Shown piece by piece: positions 34,703 to 46,504 of a stretch of DNA of 64,000 nucleotides. Both the position numbers and the translations under genes were made by a program. Origin of the DNA: Lophium mytilinum. Taxonomy: Eukaryota; Ascomycota; Dothideomycetes; Mytilinidiales; Mytilinidiaceae. How positions within the stretch are numbered: position 1 is the first letter of the stretch; each line of letters begins with the position of its first letter. The notes under the pieces were generated by a model. That model ran no database searches. It saw only the letters and a list, made by a program, of their open reading frames with translations, and had not been told where the DNA came from. The stretch is from the NCBI GenBank assembly GCA_010093605.1, contig MU004188.1, positions 692,341-756,340 of the forward strand, read 5' to 3'.

Positions 34703-35347
34703 TTCTAGGCATGTGTTTGCAAACTTAGTTGGCTTTTCGCCAGCTCCTATTTAAGAGATTTCCAGTTGTCTTCATTTGATTTCTGATTTGAGCTCAACCT
34801 AGTCAACTGTTTTACAGCACTCTAGAGACTCTTACTGATGCAGATCACTAGGCATTTTTTCCGCCAGCAGCATCTCCTGTTCTGAAACATAGCTTCCCAT
34901 CGTCAACTACAGCTAAGGTCACTATCCTTTCATTTCATCTTACGCATGACCGATATGCTTTTCTTCAGGTCTTAGCTTAGTGTCAACGATTTGATGAGTT
35001 TCGAAACGCAGGCGAATTTCCATGGAATCGCGGATGCCTCGTGGTCGTCAATGAAATGCTGGCTTTTGCGAAGCTCTTCAGGCTACAGGCGCTGACTGTG
35101 AAGTGCAAACTTTCATCTCGCAAAACATCCATTTTACAGATTACGCCTCAAATCCTCCATGCCCATAAGAGACCACCAATAACCAGATGCGATAAAGAAC
35201 CCTGCCTATATGTTAAGCCCCTAAAAACCCCCTAGCACTCGGAGTAGCAACTGCTCAAAGCCATTGCCTTTACTATTTCAAAGGAAGCCAACCTCTTAAA
35301 GCCTCTGCAGTCTTAGCCAACCCTATGATGCCCCTCATGTCTCCATC
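34703..35347. other. Intergenic region
   Basis: Between the ankyrin pseudogene and the 3' end of the SGNH hydrolase. Only short ORFs without motifs. Confidence 0.4.
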
Positions 35348-36688
35348 TCAACCCCGATTGCTCCGTATAGCGTCCAAAAACGCCTTCGCAAACGGCGCAT
35401 ACCCCACCCCCTTCGGATGAAACACCCGACTCAGCGCCCGCCTTACATCCTCAACATCCCGCCCCGCCAACTCCCCGCTCTCCATTCGCCTCTGAAGCGT
35501 CGCAACCGGCGCCTTCGCTTCCCCATCCCTCCCCCTCACAACCGCCTCTGATACAAGGTCCTCAAGAACCTCCTTCCCAACCCTACCCCCTGCCCCATCT
35601 CTCCCCCCAAGCTCTCCCGCACCCCCATCCCCGGACCAAATATGCCAAAACCACGTCCCCACCCCCGTCGGCCGCTCCAAATACCCCACCCCCGCCGGCT
35701 CACAAAACCGATGGCCCCCAAACGCCTCCTCAAACCCCTCGACATAGAAAACCCCCCACGGCCGCATCGCCCGCGCCACCTCCGCCAGCACCTTATTCAG
35801 CAGCTCCACAAGCCCATTCATGCTCTCCCGCAACCCCCTCGTCAACTTCGGCTCGCTGCCGCCGTGGACGTTCCAGCTCACGTTGTCACACCCCGCGTCG
35901 TCGGCGTTGAAGAAGGGCACGTAGCCGGCGAGGTAGAGTTGGAAGCTTTCCGGGGGCGAGGCGGCGGCGGCGGCGCGGCCGGTGGTGAGGATGGCAGTGA
36001 GGGTGGTGGCGAGGTGGGATTTGAAGGCGGGTGAGGCGAGGGTAGTGGAGATGGAAGCGAGGGTTTCGGGGCAGGAGTTGGAGGGGGGCGTGATGTGGAG
36101 GATGCAGTCGTTGATGGCGCTGTTGGGTGTTAGTGAGGCATGTGTCCCAGATCTTGAGGGCAACCGCGTCGATATGATAGTAGGGAAATGGTGAGGGACT
36201 CACCCGAAGAAATTAGCGTCGTTACCCCCGATTGTCATGACTGCTATCTGCGGTTTTCCGATTTTGGTGTATTGCGCTGCTTCGTTTGGTATACCCGGCT
36301 TTAGTTGCTTGGTTACTAGATCGTCCATTTTCGCGCCGGAGCATGCACCGAATACGAGGTCTGGGGTTCTGCTGTTGAAGCTATCCCATGCGGGGTTGGC
36401 AACTAATTGGAGTGGCCATGATTGCTTATAGCGGTCGCAGCCGGCAGAGGTGGTGATGTAATCGGCAGAGCCGTTGGCACCCTCACCCGCAGTATAGGAG
36501 TCGCCAATGGCGAGGATGGTGGTTATGGGCTGGATAGGGCGGGTATAAAGGGGGTGGTCGCGTAAGAAGTCGGCGATATTTGGGATGGAGGGGATGCTGG
36601 GAATTGAGGAGGAATGTGGGACGGCTAGGGAAGGACTGGTAGTTGCTAAGAAGACAATGCTCAGAGCGAGGAGGAAGACGAGAGACAT
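35348..36688 (-). CDS. Secreted SGNH/GDSL-type hydrolase
   Basis: Two exons (36688-36204 and 36119-35348, 84-nt intron) join in frame to 418 codons. A signal peptide opens the protein (MSLVFLLALSIVFLATT, cleavage near SLA). SGNH blocks are visible: ILAIGDSYTAGEGANG carries the nucleophile Ser, VFGACSGAK follows, and VMTIGGNDANFF carries the block III Gly-Asn. A C-terminal VFHPKGVGY is a likely block V with the catalytic His. Middle motifs include YLAGYVPFFNADDAGCDN. Such enzymes are extracellular lipases or esterases; the substrate is unknown. The second exon is very GC-rich at third positions, unlike the first. It stands alone with no neighbouring cell-wall genes. Confidence 0.88.
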
Positions 36689-39262
36689 GATTAAGGTTGA
36701 CGTTTGAAAGCGGGTATGAGGTGTGAAAACAAACTGACGTGGATGTAGAGATTGGAAAAATGCGCAGCTTTATGGACTGCAGGAGCTGGGCCAAAATCTT
36801 GGTTCATGCGTTTACATCTGGCTTTTCCTTAATGCCTCAACTTGGGGAACCCTCGCTTGGTTGCTTTAGTTCGTTAAGCCGGAAACGCGCCACGAAAGAG
36901 ATACTTAATCGAGTCCCAGCGTTGCTGTCGCTACTTTCTTGTTTAAAGGTATGCAGAAACTGACGTAGTGATGTACATCGAAGAAGAGGGGGAGTGACAG
37001 ATAGGAGAGAGCTAAAAGGGAAATCTTAGTCAGGTGACACCTACCCGCCACTGCGACACTTGCGTAAATCATACAACGATTCCCTGAAATTAGCTACTCA
37101 AAGAATACAATTTGGCAGTACGAACACTCAGCCTTACGAGTTGACTCAAATAATGGAAGTCACAGTTGCCGAGCTGCCGTCCGCCACAATCGGCGCCAAC
37201 CATCACGTGATATCCACGTTTTGTTGCATCTTTAAGACATAATTCCTCGACCGATCTTTAGGTCTTCATGCTCGGCTTTAGGATTGTCGTGAATAGAAAG
37301 ATGTTCGAAATCGTTTGAAGAGACTCCGAAATGGAGTGTGAGTGGTGGTGCGTGTGAAAAAGTGAAGGAAAGAAAAAGCGTGGTGAATGGTTAAAAACGG
37401 TGACGATCTCCACCCTTGTAGATCAACAACACCCCGCAGAAGAGTTATCAGAAAACGGAGAGCATCACATGCGAAGAATGGCTATGATGATCTATTCGAG
37501 AGGGCGAAGAACGGTTTCATACAATACGCTGATGATTATTAACGCGTTATGGACCTACGACCCACCACTCCGCTCACTCCATAGCCGATCTTCTCATAGC
37601 GATTTCGAGCTTCCTTCTGCCTGGTTCTACTTCGATCTGTGGAGGAAAAGTATGAGGAACTTAACAGTCTTGCAGGATGATAGTTCTAAAGGAAAGCAGA
37701 AGGGGAATTAGTTCCTGATAATGTGACCTCCATATGTAAGTCAGGTGGAAGGTTCGACTTTGAAGGCTAGAAAAGAGGTCATGCCGATTGGAGTGATCCC
37801 ATGGGCCAAGTCCACCTCAAGAAGTAATGTTTTCCGGACAGAGGCAGGGGGAATCTCGAAAGGAATGTTCTATTTAGCCTCAATAGCAGCTCGAAATTGA
37901 GGGCGCAGCATCTGAATTCCTGCTAGTTGATTTGGGGTGGCTGGAGCTGCCTGGTGATTGAGAGCACGGCGGGTGCGGCACAGCTGCATGGGATGTGAAG
38001 GATAAGAGTAACTCAGTTCATATAGTGAAGGATGCCAAAGAATGCAGATATCGCTGACAGATCTCAAGATCCTCTGGGCGCCCTCGAAATGATTAAGCAT
38101 ATGGACTGCATGATTCTGCAATCATCCGTGCGATCGGTAAAGGATCACGGGAGTGGGCCTCTATACATGCAACGCCATGCTACTGGGCTGGAAGGATGAA
38201 ACACCTGCACAGACATGGCCGTAGCCAAGACATATGGCCAATGTGAGATAGATGGACGGCCATCTCCATCTTCCGGGGCAGGGTTCGCAGCATTGACTGG
38301 GCTCTGAACATGTGGCCTCTATGCTGGCAGACATCCCAGCGCGTGCTAAGGCCCGTGGCGGTGGCGGACGAGGACGCAGAGGACACGCTGGCGGTTTTGT
38401 GCGCGCCGTGAGTTTCGGGCGCATTCGCATTCGCTCTTCTCGGTGGATTGAGGGGGTTGGTGTTGCTCAGCCCTGCCAAAGGGCGGAGGACGTGAAGGGC
38501 GACGTTGATCCACGGCGGGTAAAAATGGAACCAGGGCGTGCCGCTAGCAGAGTGATCAAAAGCTTGACCTGGTGCGACGTCCTGTGATTGGGAGAAGCCC
38601 CTGCATAGCCGTTCCATCGCCTGCGTCTGTGCATGGCGGTTTCGAAGATGGCCATGAAATGTTTCGACGTGCCGCCTGTGCCTGTTTCTGCCTGTTCTGT
38701 AATTAGGATGCTGCAAATCCTGTGCCCGGGAGCCCCTTCCTGTGCCTGTCCGCAGAGGAAACAGTCAGAGCCTTGCGGGCGGCATCGTGGCCTTGTTCCA
38801 ATCCTCCATAGCCCAATTCGTGGCCAAGTAGCACATGTAGAACACTGCATCAGGAGCCCCCGCCCTTTGCATTTATTGCCAGCCTGCCCCCGTGCTACGC
38901 CCAGCTGTGAAATTAGATTTACTGCCCATATCCCCGTTTTCGGCCTTCTCTCTTCTCGATTGCACATCTTCACTCTTCGCTGAAGCTCCCGCTCGCATCC
39001 AGCGCTGTCACATTCCTCGCTGCATCCGCAACTGTCTCGGCACCGCAGCGCTGTCTTGGGATTGGCACGCACCCAACCGCCTTGTGACCCGCTGACATCA
39101 CTCACATTCCAATTTCCGGCCCCGGCCCGAGACCCTTCATCACCCACCGCCTTGCTCTTCAAAACGACATAAACCACCACACTCTTTCAAGACAAACTCC
39201 AGCCTCTCATTCAATCATCACTCCTCATCACACAGCCTCTCCTACAGCTGTCGCTCAACAAG
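36689..39262. other. 2.6-kb intergenic region with the SOD leader
   Basis: No recognisable gene. Overlapping ORFs on both strands around 38.2-39.2 kb have no motif. The last 100 bases before 39263 are CA/CT-rich and look like the SOD 5' UTR. Confidence 0.4.
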
Positions 39263-40307
39263 ATGCGTACCTCACTCTTTCTCTCTGTCCTCTCGACCGC
39301 CGCCCTTGGCCTAGCCACCGACGCCCCCGAGACGACCAACAACCTCAGCGCCAGCTACTTTGCTGTCTTGCCCAACCGTGTTGATACTGAGGTTCGCGGT
39401 ACCATCACCATCATGAGCCCTCCCAATGGCAAGGGTGCCGATATTGCCATTACCCTCAGCGGCCTCCCTTCTGAGGGCGGTCCTTTCTGTGAGTCACTCC
39501 TGCCATTTCAGAATTTGCTACCGGCCCTCTGTCGGACTGCAGCGGTTGAGCTTGCGTAGATGTTTTGATCCATGATAGAGATATGAGAATAGAAGTTGAC
39601 CTTACAATAGTGTACCACATCCACGACAAGGCTGTCCCCGCCGATGGCAATTGCACCGGTGCTGGCGCCCATCTTGACCCCTACGGCCGCGGCGAGACCC
39701 CACCATGCGATTCCAGCCAGAAACAGACGTGCCAGGTTGGCGATCTGAGCGGCAAATACGGCACCATCAATGCAACCGGCTACTCCGCTGCGTAAGTGCC
39801 CCTCTCTTCCTCTTCCTTACCTATTTCTACCCTTACCCAAGGCCCAAGAACGGCCTCGTCGCCCGATTCGCCCGCAACCTCTTCAAGCTCAACACGCTTA
39901 TCTTGTCTCCTGTGACCTACAGCTACACCGACCATTATCTTTCCTTGGTGCCGGGCACTCCAGCCTACTTTGGCAACCGTAGCATTGTCGTCCACTTCGC
40001 CAACAAGACTCGCATCACCTGCGCCAACTTCATAACCATATCCACCGGCTTCGAGACTCCGGTCACGCCCCCTGGCTTTGCCTCTTCCACTTCGTGCGCC
40101 TCGAGCACTCCAAGCAACAGCGCAAACCACACCGCGTCCACCTCTTCCTCGGCCGCGAGCTCCCCTAGCAACCCAAGCACAACTGTCGCCGAGTCGCCGA
40201 GCGGATCCAAGTCGCTCGCAGTTGTCACGGGAACTGGTGCCGCGACCCCGGCCTACTGGGTCTCGTTCGGCGCGCTGCTAGGTGCAGCGTTTGCCATGGT
40301 GCTGTAG
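39263..40307 (+). CDS. GPI-anchored, Cu-only superoxide dismutase
   Basis: Three exons (39263-39488, 39611-39791, 39923-40307) close in frame to 263 codons. An N-terminal signal peptide (MRTSLFLSVLSTAALGLA) is followed by a SOD domain. Copper ligands are His78 and His80 (YHIHDKAVP), His96 (GAHLDPYGRG) and His160 (SIVVHF). TRITCANF supplies the conserved Arg and Cys. The zinc-ligand histidines of Cu,Zn-SOD are absent, and the Asp equivalent remains in CQVGDLSGKYG. This is the pattern of the fungal Cu-only SOD group typified by Candida SOD5. A Ser/Thr/Asn-rich stalk and a C-terminal hydrophobic segment (AYWVSFGALLGAAFAMVL) indicate a GPI anchor. Likely role: disposal of extracellular superoxide at the wall. 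Introns are long (122, 131 nt). Confidence 0.9.
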
Positions 40308-41858
40308 ACGGAATAACAGGCCACTTTTCTTTGTTCTCAAAGCTTCAAGATTCCAGTCACTCTCTTTCTGCATGTCTGCGCCATCCCGCTATAATGAGTC
40401 AAGTTTGCGGAGGATGGTGGCGTTACGGGTGAAGCGTGGAGGATCTGTGCAAAGGAAGATCTCTTTCTGCGGGACACTGGGTGTATGATACCAGGTTACA
40501 GGCCGTGGAGCATGTGGCGTTACAGTGGTTACGGATAATGAATTATGAGGGAGAGAGCGTTCTCTGCTTTTCTCCTTTCTCTACTTTACCATTGCATTGG
40601 ATCGGTATACTTGCGATCAAGCCCGTACATGTTCATGCATCACAGGTAGCCATTAGCCCCGGCTGTTCTTGATGCGCGGCTGGATAAATTCAATAGAGTA
40701 CAAACTTTACGTGCTGCTGTAAGGAGGTGATGTTGAGGTTTCGAAGCGGGGATCCGGTTGAAAGGGATGATAGAGAGACTTTGCATCTCAGGTCCGCTCG
40801 GCCCCAGTTTTCTCGAGGAGGTCTAATGCGTGGTATTCCCAACGTCAAACATCTCAGCCTAAGCCATGTGCCCCTCAAACATTCCATCACCGAGCACTAC
40901 CTCTCGCTTGCTCTGCACGTTTCGAACCTTGTTCTGGATCCTTGTTGAACATCAAACCAGAAGCCTGTGATGATCTGGGCTGTCAAACACCTAGACGATA
41001 CGTGCGTCCGTCACGTACCCTCTCCCCTTTCTCGGCCTACGAAAGATCCGTTCTCATTTTCATCAAACGTCAAACACCGCGAATTTTCTTTTTGATCCTA
41101 GTCACGTTTGTCTGAGTCTGCAGCGGGTTGTCCCGAGGTTTGTCTCCGTGCTTTCCCCGCCACATCAGGCCCGGAAACAGCCGCGTTCGCAGAATCATCC
41201 GTGGCTTGCTCGTTGTTTCACTCGCATGCTTGTCTCATCTGTAGCTTAGCAAAGCTTGGGATATGCACGGTGAGCTTGTCTGGTTGATGGTTTCAGCCAT
41301 CGCAGAGACCAAGACACGGGACCGTGCCTGCGTCGGACTAGCTCGAGCAAGACTCTTGCGGATGCATCACCTCGGCTTACCGCTTTCTCGTGTCTAAAGA
41401 ACATGGAAAATGGTAAACATGTTCCTTACACGCTGAGTTTTGGTGGTGAGTGAAGAAGACAGGTGCTTGTTGACACCGGAATCGGCAATTCTGCACGCGT
41501 CATGTTGGTAAGCATAGCATGTTGCTCACCCGTCGGGCATGCCGTTGCGCAACAAGCGATAACACAAGCAATACACCGGCTTTCAAGTGAGTGACGGAAA
41601 CGGTAAGCGCATGGATGAAAATGGTGGGAGAGGTGAGTATATGACCAGACGTGTTGACGGAGTTCTGAATTGCTTCAACCTTCATCCACTCTTCTATTCG
41701 TATAACAACCATCCATCTTTCATCTCTCCATATATAAATCAATCATCTCTGCTATATATACTTCACACTTGTATCACAGCCATTCTAGAGCATGTGTGTG
41801 ATACTCCAGCGGCATCAGAAATGGCACTAGCCCAAATACATACCAGGCGAAGGGCTCT
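40308..41858. other. Intergenic region with TATA-like sites before 41859
   Basis: No gene recognised. Two TATA-like stretches (CATATATAAA near 41730 and CTATATATAC near 41750) lie about 110-130 bp before the spliced ORF at 41859. Confidence 0.4.
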
Positions 41859-42191
41859 ATGACTCTTTTTGTTACGGCAAATGCATGGACAGATGAACAG
41901 TACAAGAGCTTGACGGAAGCGACCTTGTACGATCGATATCAAGGAAGCTCCCTTATCTACAACTTGCTAGATATTAGGTAAGGAATCTTTCTATATTATA
42001 TATATGCTGATGCTGACATATACAGCTGCACCGATAAAGTGGTTACAGTTCCATTTACTGTGTTTAATTCGGAGCAAGATCTCAAAGCAGCTGCCAAACC
42101 TCCGCTAGGACAGCTGACTCTATCTTGGTTTAGGTTAGGGTTAGGGTTAGCGCTACGTCACTCAAAACCCAGCTGTGCCCTTATGGTGTGA
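41859..42191 (+). pseudogene. Spliced ORF of unknown family ending in a telomeric-repeat insertion
   Basis: Exons 41859-41977 and 42026-42191 flank a good 48-nt intron (GTAAGG ... TGCTGAC ... TACAG) and join in frame to 94 codons. The protein part looks real: WTDEQYKSLTEATLYDRYQG, SSLIYNLLDISCTDKVVTVP and FTVFNSEQDLKAAAKPP. After LTLSW the frame enters the TTTAGG/TTAGGG tract (read as FRLGLGLA), then about 17 residues of poor-looking sequence and a stop. So an originally longer protein seems to have been cut by telomeric sequence. Family unknown. The start ATG is the first in this frame, with TATA-like sites upstream. Confidence 0.5.
42129..42150 (+). repeat. Interstitial telomeric repeat (TTAGGG)
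   Basis: TTTAGG, two perfect TTAGGG units and a final TTAG, 22 bp in all. TTAGGG is the telomere repeat of most filamentous ascomycetes. The tract is not at a contig end. It lies inside the spliced ORF at 41859-42191 and between sequences without other resemblance to each other. Confidence 0.85.
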
Positions 42192-45056
42192 ACAGCAAAG
42201 AAGAAAGACCTTCACGCCGTTCGTGCACCTTACGGACCTCATGCGACAAGAAGCTAGGCGCGACCGATCTCTCAACGATTGGAGCCTGCGCAAACATGCC
42301 AAGTACAGCCCATGATGAAACCTCCCAGACGAATCTCCGATCTTGAAATCAAACTGGATCACCTTCGCACGAATGGCGCCGCGGAAGAGGAAGCGCAGAT
42401 CAAGGCTATGCCCCCGTGTGAGGGCCTTGAGAGGAGGCGGGCTACGACAAGAATGATATGGACCTCTTTCATTCTCTAGTTGACGTGCGATGATACTGAG
42501 TTGATGGTACTTAGGGACCTTGAGGTGCTGTTAGTGGAGCAGTCTAGCTAATGCATACGAAATGGCATTGGAAGGTACGATTGTTGCAGCCCCTCCCCTT
42601 CCCTCACTCCCATCAAACACTGATAACGCATGCAGACTACTTTCACGGGGGACAATATCCGGGGCGAATTATTGGTTCGTATTCGCTAGGCTACGGCAGT
42701 CCTTGAAAGAATTCGCTCCCGACGCGGCCGTTCATCATTTTTGGCGATATCCTAGACGCGATCAGTCTTGGCTACCTCTCGATGATCTTCCCGAGGAGAA
42801 AAATGGCGCAGGTGGGTTCCGGCTAGTACGAATCCCTTCCGCAAGCTCTTTTCAAGTGCTAAATCCTGTACAGGCTGTACAATTTAGCTTTGTGCTATAT
42901 ACTTTCCCTCAACTTGATATAGCTCGTCTGTATATATGGACTATGGACTGCGGGTTCCCAGCGTAGCCGACTCTGGCAATACATGATCCGACGAAGAGAC
43001 CAATGTGCAGACAGCCAGAGTAACATCTCAACCACGCTGAAACAACAGACCGCGAACCTAACCACACTACGAACGTACAGATATGCAAAGATCATATCTT
43101 CGCTATCCGACTGAACGACGTTCATGCAATTCGAAGTCTTGCCCATTCACCATCACCGAGCTCGTCCATCGTTTCATGTATTGGCATCTTGGATGGAAAG
43201 AGGCCGAATGGATCCTGGAGGAAAATCGGATCGAATTGGGGCAATATCTCGAATACCAGTGCGCGGTGTTCTTCGCAGCGGTCCACCTAGCTGAACGAGG
43301 ATGTGATGGTCTTGGACATAGCGAGCTTGGCGAGAACGACAGCGACGGCGACGTGGGCTTCGACAAAATCAACGAAACCTAGGAAGCACGACTGTTGGCG
43401 ACGAAGAGCCTACTGTTACCTTGCCATGCGGATCTAATGAACCATTACCCGAGAGCATCAACCACCACGGAATCGGCGGTATAGAAGTTCGGAGGCTTGG
43501 GCTAGCTAATGCCTACGAAATCACCGGCGGAGATTTCACTCTCATAGCTCAGGAGCGACCAAAGGCTCTCGCGAAGAAGGGCAAGTCTCAGCCCAGACAC
43601 TGAGGGAGAACTTGAGACTTGGAGAGAAGGCCACGTGATAGCTCTACTGCTGACGTACCGACTTTGCCGACACACTAACCCCGCTACGAAAAGCCTTGAC
43701 AGATCCCTAGCTGGTACGAGTGCAGCGACGATGACAAGAAGAACTTGACATGCAGCTTTTCAAGTCACAGGGCTCAACAGGAATTCGACTTCGTATTGGC
43801 TGTACTTTGCATACTTGCGGCAATGTCCAAATAGTCGAAATGTACACATTCGCACCTGCCAACATCAAAGGAAGTGTTGGCTCTGCTTTGAAGACGACCC
43901 AGGCGTGGACAAACGACTTCTGGAGCCATGCGCTTGAGTTGGTCGAGGACGAAAACCACCACGTTGCCCCAGCCGATGATTCCAGAGCTTAGTACCCAAA
44001 AGACGAAAAGTCTTCATGAATACCAAAAGCAACTTGGAAGACCTATGCAGCCACTGTCTGGAAAAACCCTCAATGACCAACTGTTCACAGGGACACTTCA
44101 AAATCGGCTAGGGACCAACCCGATCACGGTGTGCCGACTTCTTCGATCGCCATTGACTTTGGCTATTAGTCGGGTCAGCGCATCGCTCAGCTGGACCCTG
44201 GGTCCATTGGCAGCTGCAAGCATCATGAGTTAGCATAGTGCTATTGGGACTCTCATATATGACTATATACGACACACCGAAACGACTATATACTACACTT
44301 TATTCACTGTATATCTCGCCTCACCATCAAATCAAGGAGTCAACATGTCAGGACGGCGACGAAAGATTGTACTGGGGCTGGAGAGAAGTGCACGTTTTGC
44401 AAAATCAAAAAGAAGGAGTGCGACGTCGCCACAGAATGGTGAATAGAGGCCAGTCTCGCCCGTAGTCACAGGCTTTCATGGCAGGGAAGTGGACCACGTA
44501 TGTGCGAGCGGTGGACGGGAGATGAATGGAATGGCGTTGTCGTCTCTTTGATTCTTACCACAAGAGGGCTAGATATGTATCCGGCCAGACGGAAACAAAA
44601 ACCACCACACATGATAATCATGCTCATTAGTGCTGGCCGAATGTTGCTTGGAGGACGAGACCTTCGCCTGGGAGACCGAACTACCGTACAGAGTCTAAGC
44701 AACACGAGCCATCTTCGTAATCTGTACAAGGTTACGGGAAATCGGAGACTCTAAAATGGAATGGTCGCCGCCTTGGTCCGCCTCGGTTCAGAACTTTGCA
44801 TCCCCGGGTTGGTAGGACAGGGCCCTATGCGATTCCTTCTTCTGTCAAAGTTTTATATCTTTACGCGGCCCGCATATAACTCGCTATCAAAACCAGTACA
44901 CACGAAGAGAAGAACGACTCAGTGAAATGGGAGTTCCGCCGCCGGTCCTTTCGGAACCGAAATTCAGAAACCGATGCCTGTTTCCCACCAAAGCCCAGTC
45001 AATCTACGAAGAAAGCGACTATACGACTAGCAAGCAGGATTGTATAGTGCTCACTA
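42192..45056. other. Gene-poor stretch with decayed coding fragments
   Basis: Several coherent but short reading frames occur: RISDLEIKLDHL near 42320, and MALE + DYFHGGQYPGRIIGSYSLGY at 42562, spliced by GTACGA ... GCATGCAG. Others are DQCADSQSNISTTLKQQTAN near 43000, GWKEAEWILEENRIELGQYL near 43195, and CTFCKIKKKECD near 44395. The first and last recall the linker and zinc-cluster parts of fungal regulators. None can be chained into a gene; I read the stretch as relics. Confidence 0.3.
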
Positions 45057-45260
45057 ATGATCTGCACCGACCATATAACCAGTACTATTCGGAGAGATAA
45101 CCTTGCCTTGATTCAATCGAGAGAAGCGGATAGATGCCCACCGTGCAAAGCTAGAATGAATTTGGCTTGCCTATATGTAGCACGAGGGTTTGAGCAAGTC
45201 TATGGCATTGACTTCGATGAGACATATGGGGACTTTCTTGACACATCCACAAGACATTGA
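45057..45260 (+). mobile_element. Ty1/Copia reverse-transcriptase relic
   Basis: A 67-codon open stretch contains VARGFEQVYGIDFDETY. This matches the very conserved start of the Copia RT domain (K-A-R-L-V-A-[RK]-G-[FY]-x-Q-x-x-G-[IV]-D-[FY]-x-E-T-[FY]). KARMNLACLY in front corresponds to the KARLV part with a small insertion. After DETY the expected P-V-V sequence is lost, and no other Pol motif or LTR is visible nearby. So it is a small scrap of a degraded element. Confidence 0.7.
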
Positions 45261-46504
45261 TCTTCGTTCAAAGACGCAGCCTACCTACACATAAGATGTA
45301 TCACCACACGCAATGCATCGCGACGACTCTAGAGTTAGAAAAGAGTTTATCCTGTCCATGTTAGACAGATTCTCTCTTGGCCTCGCCAACCTACCTGTTG
45401 ATGGCTTCACATGACTGGGAGGCTGATGTCTTGGAGAAGGGAAGGAGAGTCAGGTACGCTAGTAGTTCGAGAAAGGGTACGCAGTATATCAATGGGGGTA
45501 TCTTTTTTTCTGCTTTCTCAGGTTTGAAACCTTATCAGCGGGCTAATTCGCCACGGAAGTTCTTTGGTGGAACCGCTTGACGCGGTTATAGAAATTAAGT
45601 TCATCCTATTGGTGACTTTTACACCCACCGTGAGCCTGCACGGGTCTGAACAAAACAGAAGTCAACTCTGTAGAAGCTATCCCAGCCCTGGTGCAATTAT
45701 CCTTCAAGATGTCGGTTCTTCAACGATCTAGAGAACGTTTAAGTCGTTTATATGTGCAACGTTTGTATCGAGTGCACCTTTTATGTGACCCTATTCGTGC
45801 GTGCGCCCGACCACACCTATGAATATCCACAGTTTAGATCCCTGAGGCCGCTCGCGCAGCTCGACGCTTTCATGAAAGCTACTTTTCGAAAGCACGAAGG
45901 ATGCTGAGTGATGAGCATCCCATGCCCGAGGGCCGTCAATGAAGCACTCAGGACAAAGTTCTGGTAATCCTTTCAGGCAAATGTATGATACAGCTCGGCG
46001 AGTGTTGTCAGTGGACCTGCGACATGGGGTCTTAGATTGAGCCACAGATCAGGCTCCAAGAGTGTGAGTCAATCGTCGGAGTAAACGGGAAGAAGCAAAC
46101 AACCAAGCAAATCCAAGCAAGCTAACAATCACTCTGCCTCAAAGATGCTAGAGGACCAATCCAAACCTGACTTCTAATTAGGCAGATTAAATCAGACTCG
46201 TCCAAATACCAGAAGTTGCATCGCTCGTTTGTTAGCAAATACAGTGCGCCAAAGACAAAGAACTGCTACACCTCCTGTTCTCCTGGGCTGCTCCATCGAA
46301 CGTGCCTGCACTACAAATAGTATCGTGGACTCACATCATTCGTGACCATGGTGCGTACCATGGTTCGCCCCCGGTGAGCCGTGACTCATCTCCAACCACG
46401 ACCCAAGTATTTAATTATCAAGATATCCTTATTTTCTACCCCCACACAATACTCAACTCACTCACCTAAGACACCCCACACAAATCACCCCCTATCCCGC
46501 CACC
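45261..46504. other. Intergenic region
   Basis: No gene recognised. The last 90 bp before 46505 are C/A-rich and look like the leader of the NADAR gene. Confidence 0.4.

Noticed and set aside
45752-45904. Short ORF beginning MCNVCIEC as another MC-family member
   Set aside because: Cysteine spacing (C-x2-C-x2-C) differs from the family, and no later CxxC pair is present.
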